A DNA stretch of 64,000 bases from Kaiparowitsia implicata GSE-PSE-MK54-09C (GCA_019359435.1 JAHHHI010000104.1:1-64000); one strand, 5' to 3'; counted from the stretch's first letter, positions 9,415-17,317 are shown. Made by a program: numbers and translations. The notes: generated from the letters alone by a model not told the origin.

Positions 9415-10626
9415 ATGCCCAATTCGCGTATGCCGGTGACGGCGCTGCTCGGGACGAACATGTTCTTCTCGGGTGTGACCTATGCGGCCACCATGCCCTA
9501 TGCCTCGCTGGTCGGCGTCGAGACGCTTGGCATGTCGCCAGGCTTCTTCGCCTCTGTCATGAGTGCGGGTGCCATCCTGGGGACTTTTGTTTCCCTTGGG
9601 CTGGGATACCTTTCCGACCAGTTGCGAGACAGGCGGCTGCTGGTGCTGATGACGGCCATGGCCGGCATCCTGGCGCACGGGCTGATTTATCTGTGGCCGA
9701 CGCAGGCGAGCTTCGCAGTGGCGATGGCCCTTATCATGCCGATTGCCAGCGCCGCCTATGGGCAGAGCTTTGGCTATGTGCGTGTGTATTACGCTAGGCA
9801 TTTGTCAGAGCGGGCCGACTTCATGGTGACGGCGCTGCGCACGGTTTTTACTCTGGCCTGGATCGTCGTGCCGCCGCTGGCCGGCTGGGTAGCGGCGCGG
9901 TTTAGCATATTCGACGTCTATCTCGCCTCGACCCTGAGCTATCTCATGATGGCAGCCATTTTCGCTCTTTTGATCAGTGACAAGACGACGGCTGTGCAGG
10001 TGGCCCTACCGGTGCGGGCGGAGGGGGCGTCGTGGCTGTCGGCATTTACCCTGCGTCCGGGGATTCTAGCAGGGCTGATCGGGCTTGTGGTAATGACAGG
10101 GGCGATGCGACTGCTGACCCTGACGATAGGGCTTTATATCGTCGCTGATCTGGGTGGCTCGATTACCGATGTGGGGCTCTATGCTGGGATAACGGCGGCG
10201 ACCGAGGCGCCACTGATGCTGGTCTTAGCCTGGCTGACTACGCGGCTGACAAAGGAGACCCTCCTCGCCGGCGCGGGCCTGATAATGGCGCTGTTCATCG
10301 GGTTGGCGAGCCAACTTACCAGCGTTTCCGGTCTTTTCTGGTTGTTGGGGCTCAACGGGCTGGGCACGGCAGCGCTAATGAGTGTCAACATTTCCTATGT
10401 GCAGGACGCCATTAGGGGGCGGGTCGGGCTATCCACATCGCTTATGGACGTAGTCGCTATTGCGGCCAACCTGTTCGGTGCTGGGGCATTCGGGGTGCTG
10501 GCGGGGGGCGGTGACTACAGGTTGGCGCTGATGGTCGCGGCAGCCACCTCAGCGCTGGGGGCTGCAATACTCGCGTCCGGAAATCTGACGCGTCTAGGAA
10601 AAACTCTTGACGCGGCAGTTGCTTAG
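9415..10626 (+). CDS. MFS transporter, probable sugar or drug efflux (SetA-like)
   Basis: A 403-residue major facilitator protein with about twelve hydrophobic segments. Loop 2-3 carries LGYLSDQLRDRRLLV, the MFS motif A position (G-x3-D-x2-R-R). The overall shape, short loops and N-terminal MPVTALLGTNMFFSGVTYA resemble the sugar efflux transporter group, although substrate cannot be read from sequence. GGAAGAG precedes the ATG. It stands alone; the minus-strand gene cluster downstream is convergent. Confidence 0.85.
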   Translation: MPNSRMPVTALLGTNMFFSGVTYAATMPYASLVGVETLGMSPGFFASVMSAGAILGTFVSLGLGYLSDQLRDRRLLVLMTAMAGILAHGLIYLWPTQASFAVAMALIMPIASAAYGQSFGYVRVYYARHLSERADFMVTALRTVFTLAWIVVPPLAGWVAARFSIFDVYLASTLSYLMMAAIFALLISDKTTAVQVALPVRAEGASWLSAFTLRPGILAGLIGLVVMTGAMRLLTLTIGLYIVADLGGSITDVGLYAGITAATEAPLMLVLAWLTTRLTKETLLAGAGLIMALFIGLASQLTSVSGLFWLLGLNGLGTAALMSVNISYVQDAIRGRVGLSTSLMDVVAIAANLFGAGAFGVLAGGGDYRLALMVAAATSALGAAILASGNLTRLGKTLDAAVA

Positions 10627-10702
10627 TCGTCTCGCCTCCCGACGGCGGAGACACCTCGAGAACGTCGCCCACCATATCGATGGTGCCGTCGGCGTCCAGC
10701 CG

Positions 10703-10789
10703 TTAATGCTCCCATCTGCAGTCGGGCTTCCAGTCCGACATGTTGAGTTGTGCCGGGCACCCACAGGGATCGACCCAGTGCTTGCGCAT
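10703..10789 (-). pseudogene. Possible remnant of a small Cys-rich gene
   Basis: The reverse strand encodes MRKHWVDPCGCPAQLNMSDW and then KPDCRWEH before a TAA; after the stop the same frame continues RLDADGTIDMVGDVLEV with protein-like composition to about 10600. This looks like one small gene interrupted by a stop, or a 28-residue micro-protein followed by chance. No good ribosome binding site precedes it. Treat as tentative. Confidence 0.25.
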
Positions 10790-10892
10790 TTGGGCGTCAG
10801 TCCAATGGTGACCTGGCGAGACATCCAGAGGGGCGCCCAGGTCAGCGGATCAGGACAGCGATGCCGGGTCAGGCAGATATGTGCTCCCTGCT

Positions 10893-11114
10893 TCAACCCT
10901 TTGGCGACGTTCTCTGCTGCCAGACCGTTACCGTCTTGAGGCTGGCGTCGCGGACCAAGACTTCAGAGTCGGCATCGAGAGAGGCCCTAGCTTGGGATAT
11001 TGCCGCTTCCACCGCTGCCTCGCGCGAGGTGTAGGGACCGGTTATTTCCCCCTTATGGCTAAACTGCCATACGGACTCCGACCGCTCCGACACGACATAG
11101 TGGCTAGTGCTCAT
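10893..11114 (-). CDS. DUF2188-like small protein
   Basis: A 73-residue protein starting MSTSHYVVSERSESVWQFSH, then GEITGPYTSREAAVEAAISQA and EVLVRDASLKTVTVWQQRT. The pattern (short beta hairpin, 'A-x-E-A-A' helix, 'D-x-R' strand) matches the DUF2188 type of small stand-alone proteins common in rhizobia; function unknown. The start is firm: GGAGGTGATC, a full anti-16S match, lies a few bases before the ATG. It ends a run of four tiny minus-strand genes. Confidence 0.75.
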   Translation of the reverse strand: MSTSHYVVSERSESVWQFSHKGEITGPYTSREAAVEAAISQARASLDADSEVLVRDASLKTVTVWQQRTSPKG

Positions 11115-11246
11115 GATGGATCACCTCCGCTAATCAAATGCGCCTGGCCTCTTGCCAGTTGCACGGTAGAGCGATGCCTTACCCTGCGATCGAAAAAGTG
11201 AGAGCGGCAGCAAGCCCTAGCAGTTGGTCAAGATTGCGTGTCGAAC

Positions 11247-11381
11247 TTACCGATAAGTCTTAAGCCGACGCCAGTATGGGGATTGCTGAGGTGCCAAACA
11301 CATGAGACATCCCTCCTGGAAGGCCGGAGGATGCGCGATAAGGATGCCCGGCGTATCAGACTCGTCCGCGCGTCTTGCCAT
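11247..11381 (-). CDS. 44-residue protein, unknown function
   Basis: Short gene encoding MARRADESDTPGILIAHPPA then FQEGCLMCLAPQQSPYWRRL. It begins at ATG 11381 with AGGAGGG and six bases spacing, which is a strong ribosome binding site, and ends at TAA 11247. A Cys-x2-Cys pair (CLMC) sits in the middle. No family recognised. It lies in line with, and 63 bp after, the next upstream minus-strand gene, so co-transcription is plausible. Confidence 0.5.
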   Translation of the reverse strand: MARRADESDTPGILIAHPPAFQEGCLMCLAPQQSPYWRRLKTYR

Positions 11382-11444
11382 TTCGACCCTCCTGCTGCGC
11401 TCGGACGGTGGCAAGGTTGAGAAGCGCGGGCCGTTTGATGGACG

Positions 11445-11669
11445 CTAGCCAGTCGGTGCGACCAATGCAAACCCGTCTCGCGCAATGCCCTCCTCGACTG
11501 CGATCGACGCAGCGCCGATCAGTTTGTCTTCCGTGCTGGTTGTTGCCACATAGTCCCAGACGACCCCCTGCAAATGCCGGGGCACAGCGGCAGTGGGTCC
11601 GTAAGGCAGCACTAAGAGTCTTGGCGCCTCTGTGTCGACCGGCCTCGAAATGAATATATTCACCTGCAT
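11445..11669 (-). CDS. 74-residue protein, unknown function
   Basis: Product MQVNIFISRPVDTEAPRLLV continues with LPYGPTAAVPRHLQGVVWDY and IGAASIAVEEGIARDGFALV. The start at 11669 is supported by GGAGG seven bases upstream; the longer reading of the frame lacks a site. The fold looks alpha/beta (strand, loop, helix, strand). I do not recognise a named family. Its place in a cluster of four similar-sized minus-strand genes suggests shared regulation. Confidence 0.65.
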   Translation of the reverse strand: MQVNIFISRPVDTEAPRLLVLPYGPTAAVPRHLQGVVWDYVATTSTEDKLIGAASIAVEEGIARDGFALVAPTG

Positions 11670-11744
11670 CTGAGCCTCCGGGAAATCCCCTGCCCATTGG
11701 CGCATGTGGGGCAAGTGCTTGCAAGTCCTCACGGGACCGCCCTT

Positions 11745-11957
11745 TTAGGGGTCCAGTGTGTATAAACGCACCATGCAAGTGGGGGAGCCGTCACGCTGCC
11801 AATAGACACGCGCTGCAAGGTTTCTGCGGGGACCACTTCGCGCAAGTTTTAGGCCAAGAACTTGTTGGGCCGCGTCTTCTGGACTCTTGGCATCTACCAA
11901 CACGTCAGGCCGGCTGGGATCAGAGGTTAGATCAACAACTCTATGTCGCCTAAGCAT
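11745..11957 (-). CDS. Small protein, unknown function
   Basis: About 70 residues: MLRRHRVVDLTSDPSRPDVL, then VDAKSPEDAAQQVLGLKLAR and RVYWQRDGSPTCMVRLYTLD. Composition and helix-strand pattern look real, and the segment 'AKSPEDAAQQVLG' resembles small rhizobial hypothetical proteins. The start may be ATG 11957 or GTG 11969; neither has a strong ribosome binding site. It is first in the row of tiny minus-strand genes running to 10893. Confidence 0.6.
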   Translation of the reverse strand: MLRRHRVVDLTSDPSRPDVLVDAKSPEDAAQQVLGLKLARSGPRRNLAARVYWQRDGSPTCMVRLYTLDP

Positions 11958-12174
11958 CGCTTCAATCACCGTTGCAGCTGAGTGCTTACAACAAAAATAG
12001 ATTCCCGGACGATTGGTTCCTGGCCAACGCCGAGCAAATCCGTGGCGAAATAGGGTTACCGTGCCGAAACGGCAGCGCTAAGGACTGTTGTGAAAGGCGC
12101 AGCTTCTGCGGCCGGATGTGATTTGTGCTCTTTTCGTTCACGGTGCTAGCGATATCCGCCAGAGGGTGGAATCG

Positions 12175-12642
12175 ATGGCGACGCTGAGGGAATTGAAAGA
12201 CAGAGGCGATCGTATCGTCTTCTATTGCCGCTCGGGCTTGGCAAGGTGCAACCACAGCTGGGAGCCCTCCTGGGATCAGCTGATCCAGTATTTCGGACCG
12301 GACGCGGACTTCACCCATGATCGGTCCGAGTTTGGCCGCCTCGTATGTGAAAACTGCGGCGGCCGGGGCGCCAACATCATAGTGCAGCCGCCAGAGGGCA
12401 CATCAGGTATGGGTGGTGGCTACGGCTATGATCACGGACCGGCCCTGTCCATTGAGGAAGCCACTCGACGCCAACATGAGAGAGACGCCGAGTGCAAGCG
12501 CCTCGGCATCAAGAGCCCTGCTGAGCTGAACGCAGCGAGCCTCGCGGCGCTAAAAGCCGCAAGATTGGCGGGGCGGCGAGGGGCGCACTTCATCGGCCCG
12601 CCAAATCCATGGGCGGATCGAAAGAGAGGCCGCTGGCCTTAG
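12175..12642 (+). CDS. Conserved hypothetical protein with zinc-binding-like cysteines
   Basis: A 155-residue protein starting MATLRELKDRGDRIVFYCRS. It has Cys residues arranged as YCRSGLARCNH and later CENCGGRGA, which together could bind one zinc ion, flanking a helix (WDQLIQYFGPDADFTHDR). The C-terminal half has a Gly-rich linker and an Ala-rich helix. ATG 12175 has GGTGGA upstream; the open frame before it is not needed. Similar short zinc-ribbon-like proteins are common in rhizobia, with no known role. Confidence 0.65.
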   Translation: MATLRELKDRGDRIVFYCRSGLARCNHSWEPSWDQLIQYFGPDADFTHDRSEFGRLVCENCGGRGANIIVQPPEGTSGMGGGYGYDHGPALSIEEATRRQHERDAECKRLGIKSPAELNAASLAALKAARLAGRRGAHFIGPPNPWADRKRGRWP

Positions 12643-12650
12643 TCCCTCTT

Positions 12651-13604
12651 TTAGCCGCCACCATTCCCATTGCCGCCGGCGTTGCCATTGCTGTTGCCGC
12701 CGGCGTTGCCGTTACCGTTGCCGCCGGCGTTGCCGTTGCCGTTGCCGCCGGCGTTGCCGTTTCCGCTATTCCCTCGATCGTTGCTGTTGCCGCTATTGCC
12801 TCGGTCGCTGTTGCTGGCGTTGGCACCGCTATGACTGTCGTTGTCCCCGCCCTTTGCATTTCCGGCGTGTCCGCTGTTGCCTCTGCCGGTTTCGCCTTTG
12901 CCATTGGCGCTGGCGGTACTGGAACTGCCCGCATTGCCGTTGCCGCGGTTGTCTTCGCCGTGGTTGGAGGCGCTGACACCCTCAGGCCGACCGCTTTGCT
13001 GCGCTTCAATTGCTTCGCCGGCGGAGTTGTGGATGACCGGAAGCTCTGCATCACCCGTGGCTGAGACGGTAAAAGCACCGGTGGGATCAACGCTGGCGCT
13101 CTGGCCAGGTGTGATGTCAACGCTAGTCCCGGACTTGGGGTCCGCGACATTCACCTGCCCCCTGTTAACGGAGACGCTTGCTCCTGTGCTCCCGCTGCGA
13201 ACGAGGAACTGCGTCCCCTTCACGATGGAAGCCATGTGGGGTGTCACGACTGCGAAGTGGTTCACGTCTCGCTTCTCTGCCTCCACGGCGACCTGGCCGT
13301 AGTGCTGATGAACGTTGGTGAATTGCTCGCCGTCCCTGTCAAGGATCTGAACCATGGTGTGCCCGGCCAGGTCGATCGTTTCGGCGCCTCTTGTGAACTG
13401 GACCCGTCCATTACCCAGCGTCTTTATGTAGCGATCATCCGGGATGACATCTCCACGCTGAAGCGGCACCCATTGGCCATCTTGGAGTGTAAGGACCGAC
13501 CCACGAAGCCTTTCGGCGATCCAGTCGTCAGCGAGGGCCGGCTGCGCGGCCGCCAGCGCCAGGCCTGTCAAAGTGAGGACGGAAAGTCGGTTAAAAATAG
13601 TCAT
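12651..13604 (-). CDS. Secreted FecR-domain protein with Asn/Gly repeat tail
   Basis: Signal peptide MTIFNRLSVLTLTGLALAAA, cleaved near QPALA-DDW, followed by a FecR-type domain (RLRGSVLTLQDGQWVPLQRG, then DDRYIKTLGNGRVQFTRG, and VVTPHMASIVKGTQFLVRSG). FecR domains of this stand-alone secreted type are periplasmic or surface beta structures rather than sigma regulators. From residue ~205 the chain is low complexity, ending in repeats of GGNGNGNA. I start at ATG 13604 because it opens the signal peptide; an upstream in-frame start adds 13 basic residues. It converges tail to tail with the 12175-12642 gene (8 bp apart). Confidence 0.8.
   Translation of the reverse strand: MTIFNRLSVLTLTGLALAAAQPALADDWIAERLRGSVLTLQDGQWVPLQRGDVIPDDRYIKTLGNGRVQFTRGAETIDLAGHTMVQILDRDGEQFTNVHQHYGQVAVEAEKRDVNHFAVVTPHMASIVKGTQFLVRSGSTGASVSVNRGQVNVADPKSGTSVDITPGQSASVDPTGAFTVSATGDAELPVIHNSAGEAIEAQQSGRPEGVSASNHGEDNRGNGNAGSSSTASANGKGETGRGNSGHAGNAKGGDNDSHSGANASNSDRGNSGNSNDRGNSGNGNAGGNGNGNAGGNGNGNAGGNSNGNAGGNGNGGG
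12657..12770 (-). repeat. In-frame tandem repeat coding for Asn/Gly-rich tail
   Basis: On the plus strand a unit close to GTTGCCGCCGGCGTTGCC recurs about four times, with 18- to 24-bp periods, encoding GNGNAGGN units at the C-terminus of the FecR-domain protein. Because the period is a multiple of three, copy-number change would lengthen or shorten the tail without a frameshift. Confidence 0.7.
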
Positions 13605-13775
13605 TCTACAACGGACGACCCGCCTCCCTTTTATTGGACGCAAGGGTGACCCCTAGTAGGTTAAGTAAATGTTTCGGCGTCCGCCATTGGTCCAGTTCAC
13701 CTGTCCCTTAGACTACCAACCACTTAATTAAACTCATCAAACTGTATCCGGGGTATGCAGATCGGCGCCATCATC

Positions 13776-14468
13776 CTAAAGGGAGTTGATGAGCGGCTTC
13801 TTGGTGTCGGTGCCTTCATAGCGCGAGTTGTTCACGTCGCGGGCGACACGATGGAAGGTCAACTGGGAATCGATCTGGCTGTCCAGCAACAAAGCCTTCG
13901 CGTCAGCGCCCTTGAGATCAGTATCGAGCCAGTCGCCATAGGTCTCAGTCGGCAAGACTACCGGCATCCGCGTGTGGATGTGAGCGATCTCGGGCACTGC
14001 CGGCGCCGTGATGATGGTGCAGCTGGTCACGCCCAGATAATCGTTGTGAGCCCAGAGGCCGGCAAAGCTGAAGCCCTCGCCATCTGGCATCTGCAGCAGC
14101 CATGGGTCCTTCTTCCCGTCGTCGTCCGAGACGGTCCATTCGAAGTAGCCATCGGCCGGGATCAGGCAGCGCCGAGACTTCCAGGCATCCCGAAAAGCGG
14201 GTGCGCTGTCGGCGGTCTCAATGCGGGCATTAAACAGCGTGGACCTGGGCAATTCCCTGGCCCAGAACGGCACCAGCCACCAGCGGCCCCTCAGCAGCTC
14301 GAGGTTGTCGCCATTGTTCAATGCGACGAAGTCAACATCCTGGGTGGGGGCAATGTTGAAACGGGGCTGCATATTCGACGCTGACAACATCGGGTAAAGT
14401 TTGTCGCTGAGGCTGTAAAGCGCATGCAGCTCCGCCCAGGTGAACTCGTTGGTAAAACGCCCGCACAT
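13776..14468 (-). CDS. SOS response-associated peptidase family (YedK/HMCES)
   Basis: Protein of the SRAP family that crosslinks to abasic sites in single-stranded DNA through the N-terminal Cys2. Seen here: MCGRFTN at the start (Cys2), FNIAPTQD, then FNARIET (conserved Asn), ADGYFEW (catalytic Glu) and HIHTRMPV (catalytic His). Length 230 is normal. Initiator Met must be removed to free Cys2. GAGG lies upstream of the ATG. It heads a minus-strand run toward FecR, 130 bp away. Confidence 0.93.
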   Translation of the reverse strand: MCGRFTNEFTWAELHALYSLSDKLYPMLSASNMQPRFNIAPTQDVDFVALNNGDNLELLRGRWWLVPFWARELPRSTLFNARIETADSAPAFRDAWKSRRCLIPADGYFEWTVSDDDGKKDPWLLQMPDGEGFSFAGLWAHNDYLGVTSCTIITAPAVPEIAHIHTRMPVVLPTETYGDWLDTDLKGADAKALLLDSQIDSQLTFHRVARDVNNSRYEGTDTKKPLINSL

Positions 14469-14480
14469 TGGGGTGTTACC

Positions 14481-14711
14481 TCAGCTGCCATCGGTTTGCG
14501 AGCGCGTGAGGGATGAGATAAGCGCTCGCAGTGCCTGGTTTTGGGCCGAGTGGCGTTCTTGGGTCAAGAAGGCTCCAAGCTCAATCGTACGACCCGTACC
14601 ACCGGATGCCGCGTTGGGAATATGTCTCACGGATACGATGTCATCGTCGGTCACGAGCATCCACCGGTCGCCATTTTCGCTGGTATAGAAAACGCGTTCT
14701 CCAAATCGCAT
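14481..14711 (-). CDS. Conserved small hypothetical protein
   Basis: A 76-residue protein beginning MRFGERVFYTSENGDRWMLV, then VSVRHIPNAASGGTGRTIEL and HSAQNQALRALISSL. The pattern NGDRW, RHxPNxxSGG and a final 'QALRxLI' helix is one I recognise from many short rhizobial proteins of unknown role. ATG 14711 is preceded by GGAAG; the longer open frame overlaps the next gene upstream and is rejected. It lies just after yedK's start on the same strand. Confidence 0.7.
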   Translation of the reverse strand: MRFGERVFYTSENGDRWMLVTDDDIVSVRHIPNAASGGTGRTIELGAFLTQERHSAQNQALRALISSLTRSQTDGS

Positions 14712-14745
14712 GTCCGTCTTCCAAGAAACGTGGCCTAAAGAGCCT

Positions 14746-15363
14746 TCAATACTTGTGCCGCACGCCGACAACCGCGGCGTTTGACCCATCAAGGGGCGCG
14801 ATTGTGCCAAACCCGCCAGATCGGTGATGAATGCGCGCGAGCACCTCTATGTTTGGTATTGCCCGATGCCCGACTGCTATCTCAGGCCCGAGGTAGTAGA
14901 GAAATGGCGCCTTGATACCAAGGGCATCGGCTCGCTCGGTTTCGGAACCAATAGTGTCGGTCACAACTGAGAAGCCGGCAGTCAGGGCGGGGGTGATGCT
15001 GAAGTCGCCCAACCTGAACATATCGAACCTTGCAACACCGCCTGCCCAAACCTCCGCGGAGCTTCGAACGCCCAAACGCAGGCCGAAACCCGCTTCGACG
15101 CCAAATTTTGCACCGCCCTGGTGGGCATAGAGCATACGTTGGTAGCCCGCGCCGAGGAAGGCGTTGCTCTCGTACTGGTTGTCCCAGAACTCTAGGGTTC
15201 CTCCGAACTGCTCGGTGCTGAATGGTCCTGCCATGACGAACAGATTTTCATAGCTATCGTCTGCTAGGAGGCCCTGAGCTTTAGCGGGCAATGAAATCAA
15301 GAGGAGGCAGGTGGTCAGCGCAATGCAGCCGATACTTCCTTTTTGACCGTTCGTCTTTTGCAT
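14746..15363 (-). CDS. Outer-membrane beta-barrel, PagL-like acyloxyacyl hydrolase
   Basis: Predicted lipid A deacylase of the outer membrane. A signal peptide (CIALTTCLLLISLPAKAQG) is followed by alternating strands such as GAKFGVEAGFGLRLGV and ITPALTAGFSVVTD. The C-terminus holds HHRSGGFG, matching the PagL catalytic His-x-Ser arrangement, then GSNAAVVGVRHKY, with a terminal aromatic residue for barrel assembly. About 205 residues is usual for the family. GAGGG precedes the ATG. Deacylase activity is an inference from the His-x-Ser motif; it could also be a barrel without activity. Confidence 0.7.
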   Translation of the reverse strand: MQKTNGQKGSIGCIALTTCLLLISLPAKAQGLLADDSYENLFVMAGPFSTEQFGGTLEFWDNQYESNAFLGAGYQRMLYAHQGGAKFGVEAGFGLRLGVRSSAEVWAGGVARFDMFRLGDFSITPALTAGFSVVTDTIGSETERADALGIKAPFLYYLGPEIAVGHRAIPNIEVLARIHHRSGGFGTIAPLDGSNAAVVGVRHKY

Positions 15364-15623
15364 TCGCCCTCATCCATTTGCGCCCCCGCCCGGCGAATCC
15401 GTCCAACCGTCATCGTGAGGCTAGCCGTTTCATTGGCAGGCACGCCAATCACAATTGGAAGCCTTCCCGGCGGTCGGGCGCGAAAAGGAGAAAGCCGCCA
15501 ACGGTGGGGGCACACCGCCTGCGGCTTCCAATGCGCGCCGCTTGAAAGTTGGGCGCTGCTTGCTGCAATAAGTTACCGGCGCCAAATCGGTTCCCCGAAA
15601 CCACTGCTGGTTCAAAATTAATT

Positions 15624-15649
15624 TGAACTTTCCGGGGCGGCGTCGCGTA
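15624..15649 (+). promoter_or_regulatory. EcfG-type general stress promoter (probable)
   Basis: TGAAC at 15624-15628, 17 bp, then CGTA at 15646-15649, 35 bp before the receiver gene start. The consensus for alphaproteobacterial EcfG sigma factors is GGAAC, 16-17 bp, CGTT; this has one mismatch in each box. The same TGAAC variant precedes both DUF3606 genes. Confidence 0.5.
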
Positions 15650-15684
15650 TAAGCCCCGCCGCCCTCTGCGGCGGAGAGGAAATC

Positions 15685-16083
15685 ATGACGACGGTGGACA
15701 AGCCGATGCTCTTGCTGGTCGAGGATGAGGCATTGTTGGCAGTGCCGCTTGAACAGGAATTGGTCGATGCAGGGTTTGACGTTCTTGTGGCTTTGGATGG
15801 CCAGGAGGGGCTTGCCGAGCTCGAACGGGACGCAAGTCGCTTTTCCGGCTTAATAACGGACATTCGACTGCCCGCTGTAAACGGGTGGGCCATTTCTAAG
15901 CGTGCGAGAGAACTCGTCCCGACGATGCCTGTAGTCTATATGAGCGGGGACAGTGCCGCTGAGTGGACAGCAAACGGCGTGCCGAACAGCATTATGCTCC
16001 AGAAGCCCTTCGCAACGGCTCAGCTCACCGCAGCGATTACAAAACTGATCAACGAGGTGCCGCCACATGCAACGGAACAATGA
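15685..16083 (+). CDS. Single-domain response regulator
   Basis: A lone receiver (132 residues) without output domain. Acidic pocket LLLVEDEALL, phospho-acceptor Asp in LITDIRLP, the Ser of YMSGDS at the Thr/Ser switch position, and the conserved Lys in LQKPFATAQ are all present, so it should accept phosphate. Such stand-alone receivers tune histidine-kinase networks such as the general stress pathway. The promoter upstream resembles the EcfG consensus. Its partner kinase is not identifiable; the hybrid kinases at 29188 and 44610 are candidates only by being nearby. Confidence 0.88.
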   Translation: MTTVDKPMLLLVEDEALLAVPLEQELVDAGFDVLVALDGQEGLAELERDASRFSGLITDIRLPAVNGWAISKRARELVPTMPVVYMSGDSAAEWTANGVPNSIMLQKPFATAQLTAAITKLINEVPPHATEQ

Positions 16084-16201
16084 CGCCTGACGTGAGACGA
16101 TCACTACAAATTCTGAACCGCGGTATCACCCTCCTGTAGCGACTGCGATCCTCTGATCGGCGGTCCGCAATCAAGGGCACTGGCCGCGGCGCACGTCGGG
16201 G

Positions 16202-16411
16202 TCACTTTGGCCCCGCTCCCTTGTTCCTTGGACGCGGCGGTGCCTTTCCATCATGGGCATAGGAATTTTGGCCGATATCCGGTCCATTGGGTGTCTTGGT
16301 TCCCCCGGGTCTCGGAATCTTGTCATAATCCTCCTCCGAAGAGGGGTGTGGATCAGCTACATCGTTCTTTCCGGACGTGCCCTCGCCGGTCGCCAACCCA
16401 TCCCGCGTCAT
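16202..16411 (-). CDS. 69-residue hydrophilic protein, unknown function
   Basis: Begins MTRDGLATGEGTSGKNDVAD and is rich in Pro, Gly and Lys (PRPGGTKTPNGPDIGQ, PPRPRNKGAGPK), predicted disordered. Its ATG overlaps the stop of the DUF3606 gene as ATGA, so the two are translationally coupled. No family recognised. Coupling to a stress-promoter gene suggests a stress-related role, but that is inference. Confidence 0.6.
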   Translation of the reverse strand: MTRDGLATGEGTSGKNDVADPHPSSEEDYDKIPRPGGTKTPNGPDIGQNSYAHDGKAPPRPRNKGAGPK

Positions 16412-16572
16412 TTCGAGGCCAGCTTCTTTTCAACGGCCTTGCGGCTGTTGCCTTCGGATTTGACCGCTTCCTTGACCTCCGTCTTTGAGGCGCCGGTCTT
16501 TCCGGCTTCATACTTCACTTCGTGGTCCTGGCCGCCGGCAACCTTGGCCCGATCCTGCTTGGTGTTCGACAT
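16408..16572 (-). CDS. DUF3606-type small protein (copy 1)
   Basis: A 54-residue protein, MSNTKQDRAKVAGGQDHEVK, then YEAGKTGASKTEVKEAVKSE and GNSRKAVEKKLASK. The pattern (R-x-V-A-G-x-D/E-x-E-V-x-Y ... G-N-S/D-R-x-x-V) fits DUF3606, a tiny predicted helical, possibly DNA-binding-like domain frequent in rhizobia. A nearly identical second copy lies at 47735-47896. An EcfG-like promoter lies 31 bp upstream, at the same distance as in the other copy. Followed by the overlapping 69-residue gene. Confidence 0.8.
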   Translation of the reverse strand: MSNTKQDRAKVAGGQDHEVKYEAGKTGASKTEVKEAVKSEGNSRKAVEKKLASK

Positions 16573-16603
16573 TTTTGGCTCTCCTCACATACAGTTGCGA
16601 TTT

Positions 16604-16629
16604 AACGCCTCGGGGGGTGGTCCGGTTCA
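16604..16629 (-). promoter_or_regulatory. EcfG-type general stress promoter
   Basis: Read on the minus strand: TGAAC (16629-16625), 17 bp, CGTT (16607-16604), 31 bp before the DUF3606 ATG. The region TGAACCGGA...GGCGTT is matched base for base in several positions by the promoter of the second DUF3606 gene at 47678-47703. Confidence 0.65.
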
Positions 16630-16699
16630 CCCGCGTCCAACTTAACGCTGCCTCGCCGAGCACGCTGTTGCAGGTTCGGACACATTATGTTGGCGGGCC

Positions 16700-16969
16700 T
16701 CAATGAATCACGCTCATAAGAACTATCATCGCACCAACAGCCGCAATGGCGGCCAGGTAAATGGCAACGCCATTCGGCGGCACCCGGGGCGGCTGCTCGA
16801 TTCGAGCTTGCGCTTCCATAGCGCGCTCGGCGCGGGTCGGCGTGTTGCCGCCCGCTTCTGCATCGGTACCGAGCGGAGCGGCAGCAGGATCAGGGAATGC
16901 CACCTTCTCGCCGGTTGCTCCGCTGTCGATAGCATTCCTGATCTGGTCTGTAGTTGGCACTTGGGTCAT
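16700..16969 (-). CDS. Small protein with C-terminal membrane anchor
   Basis: An 89-residue protein, MTQVPTTDQIRNAIDSGATG, a polar Pro/Ala-rich middle, and a single C-terminal membrane helix (VAIYLAAIAAVGAMIVLMSVI). ATG 16969 is chosen because AAGGAG lies six bases before it; the ATG triplets within that spacer are too close. Tail-anchored layout with the acidic domain in the cytoplasm is likely. No family name known. A weak EcfG-like promoter lies upstream. Confidence 0.65.
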   Translation of the reverse strand: MTQVPTTDQIRNAIDSGATGEKVAFPDPAAAPLGTDAEAGGNTPTRAERAMEAQARIEQPPRVPPNGVAIYLAAIAAVGAMIVLMSVIH

Positions 16970-16989
16970 GGCCATCTCCTTCACGAGGA

Positions 16990-17015
16990 AATGGCTGGGG
17001 TGTATTAGTCGTTCC
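16990..17015 (-). promoter_or_regulatory. EcfG-like promoter, one mismatch
   Basis: Minus strand GGAAC (17015-17011), 17 bp, CATT (16993-16990), 20 bp before the 16969 start. The -35 box is perfect; the -10 has A for G. Confidence 0.4.
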
Positions 17016-17086
17016 CCTATGTCCTTTGCCTTGCCAACGAGCCCGCCTATCAGCGTTTATGCCATTTCAGACAGGAGTGCCTAGAG

Positions 17087-17308
17087 ATGACCGATGACTC
17101 CAACCTCACGCCCGGCGGCGAAATGACCGCTCCCACGGTGACCGTCGAGATCGAGTCCGATGCCGCGGGCTACTGGGTTAAATGGACCAAGGTCGGCGGG
17201 GCCGGCAAACTTGGGCCTTATGTCGATGCCGGCACTGCAGAGAATGTTCGGGCAGCCAAGGAACGCGAGCTCACTGAGAATGTTGGGAACATCGACGACG
17301 CCATCTGA
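17087..17308 (+). CDS. 73-residue protein, unknown function
   Basis: Begins MTDDSNLTPGGEMTAPTVTV and continues VEIESDAAGYWVKWTKVGGA, GKLGPYVDAGTAENVRAAKE. The strand-turn-strand then helix arrangement ('GYWVKW ... GPYxDAxxAExVRxAKE') resembles DUF2188-like sequence-to-helix mini folds. Start ATG 17087 has CAGGAG upstream at longish spacing. Divergent from the 16969 gene; followed closely by the 17318 gene, probably in one transcript. Confidence 0.55.
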   Translation: MTDDSNLTPGGEMTAPTVTVEIESDAAGYWVKWTKVGGAGKLGPYVDAGTAENVRAAKERELTENVGNIDDAI

Positions 17309-17317
17309 CCAGGTGCC

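Noticed and set aside
12609-13064. Plus-strand frame of Ala/Val repeats (VAIAVAAGVAVTVAAG)
   Set aside because: It is the antisense of the Asn/Gly repeat tail of the FecR-domain gene, which has signal peptide and domain.
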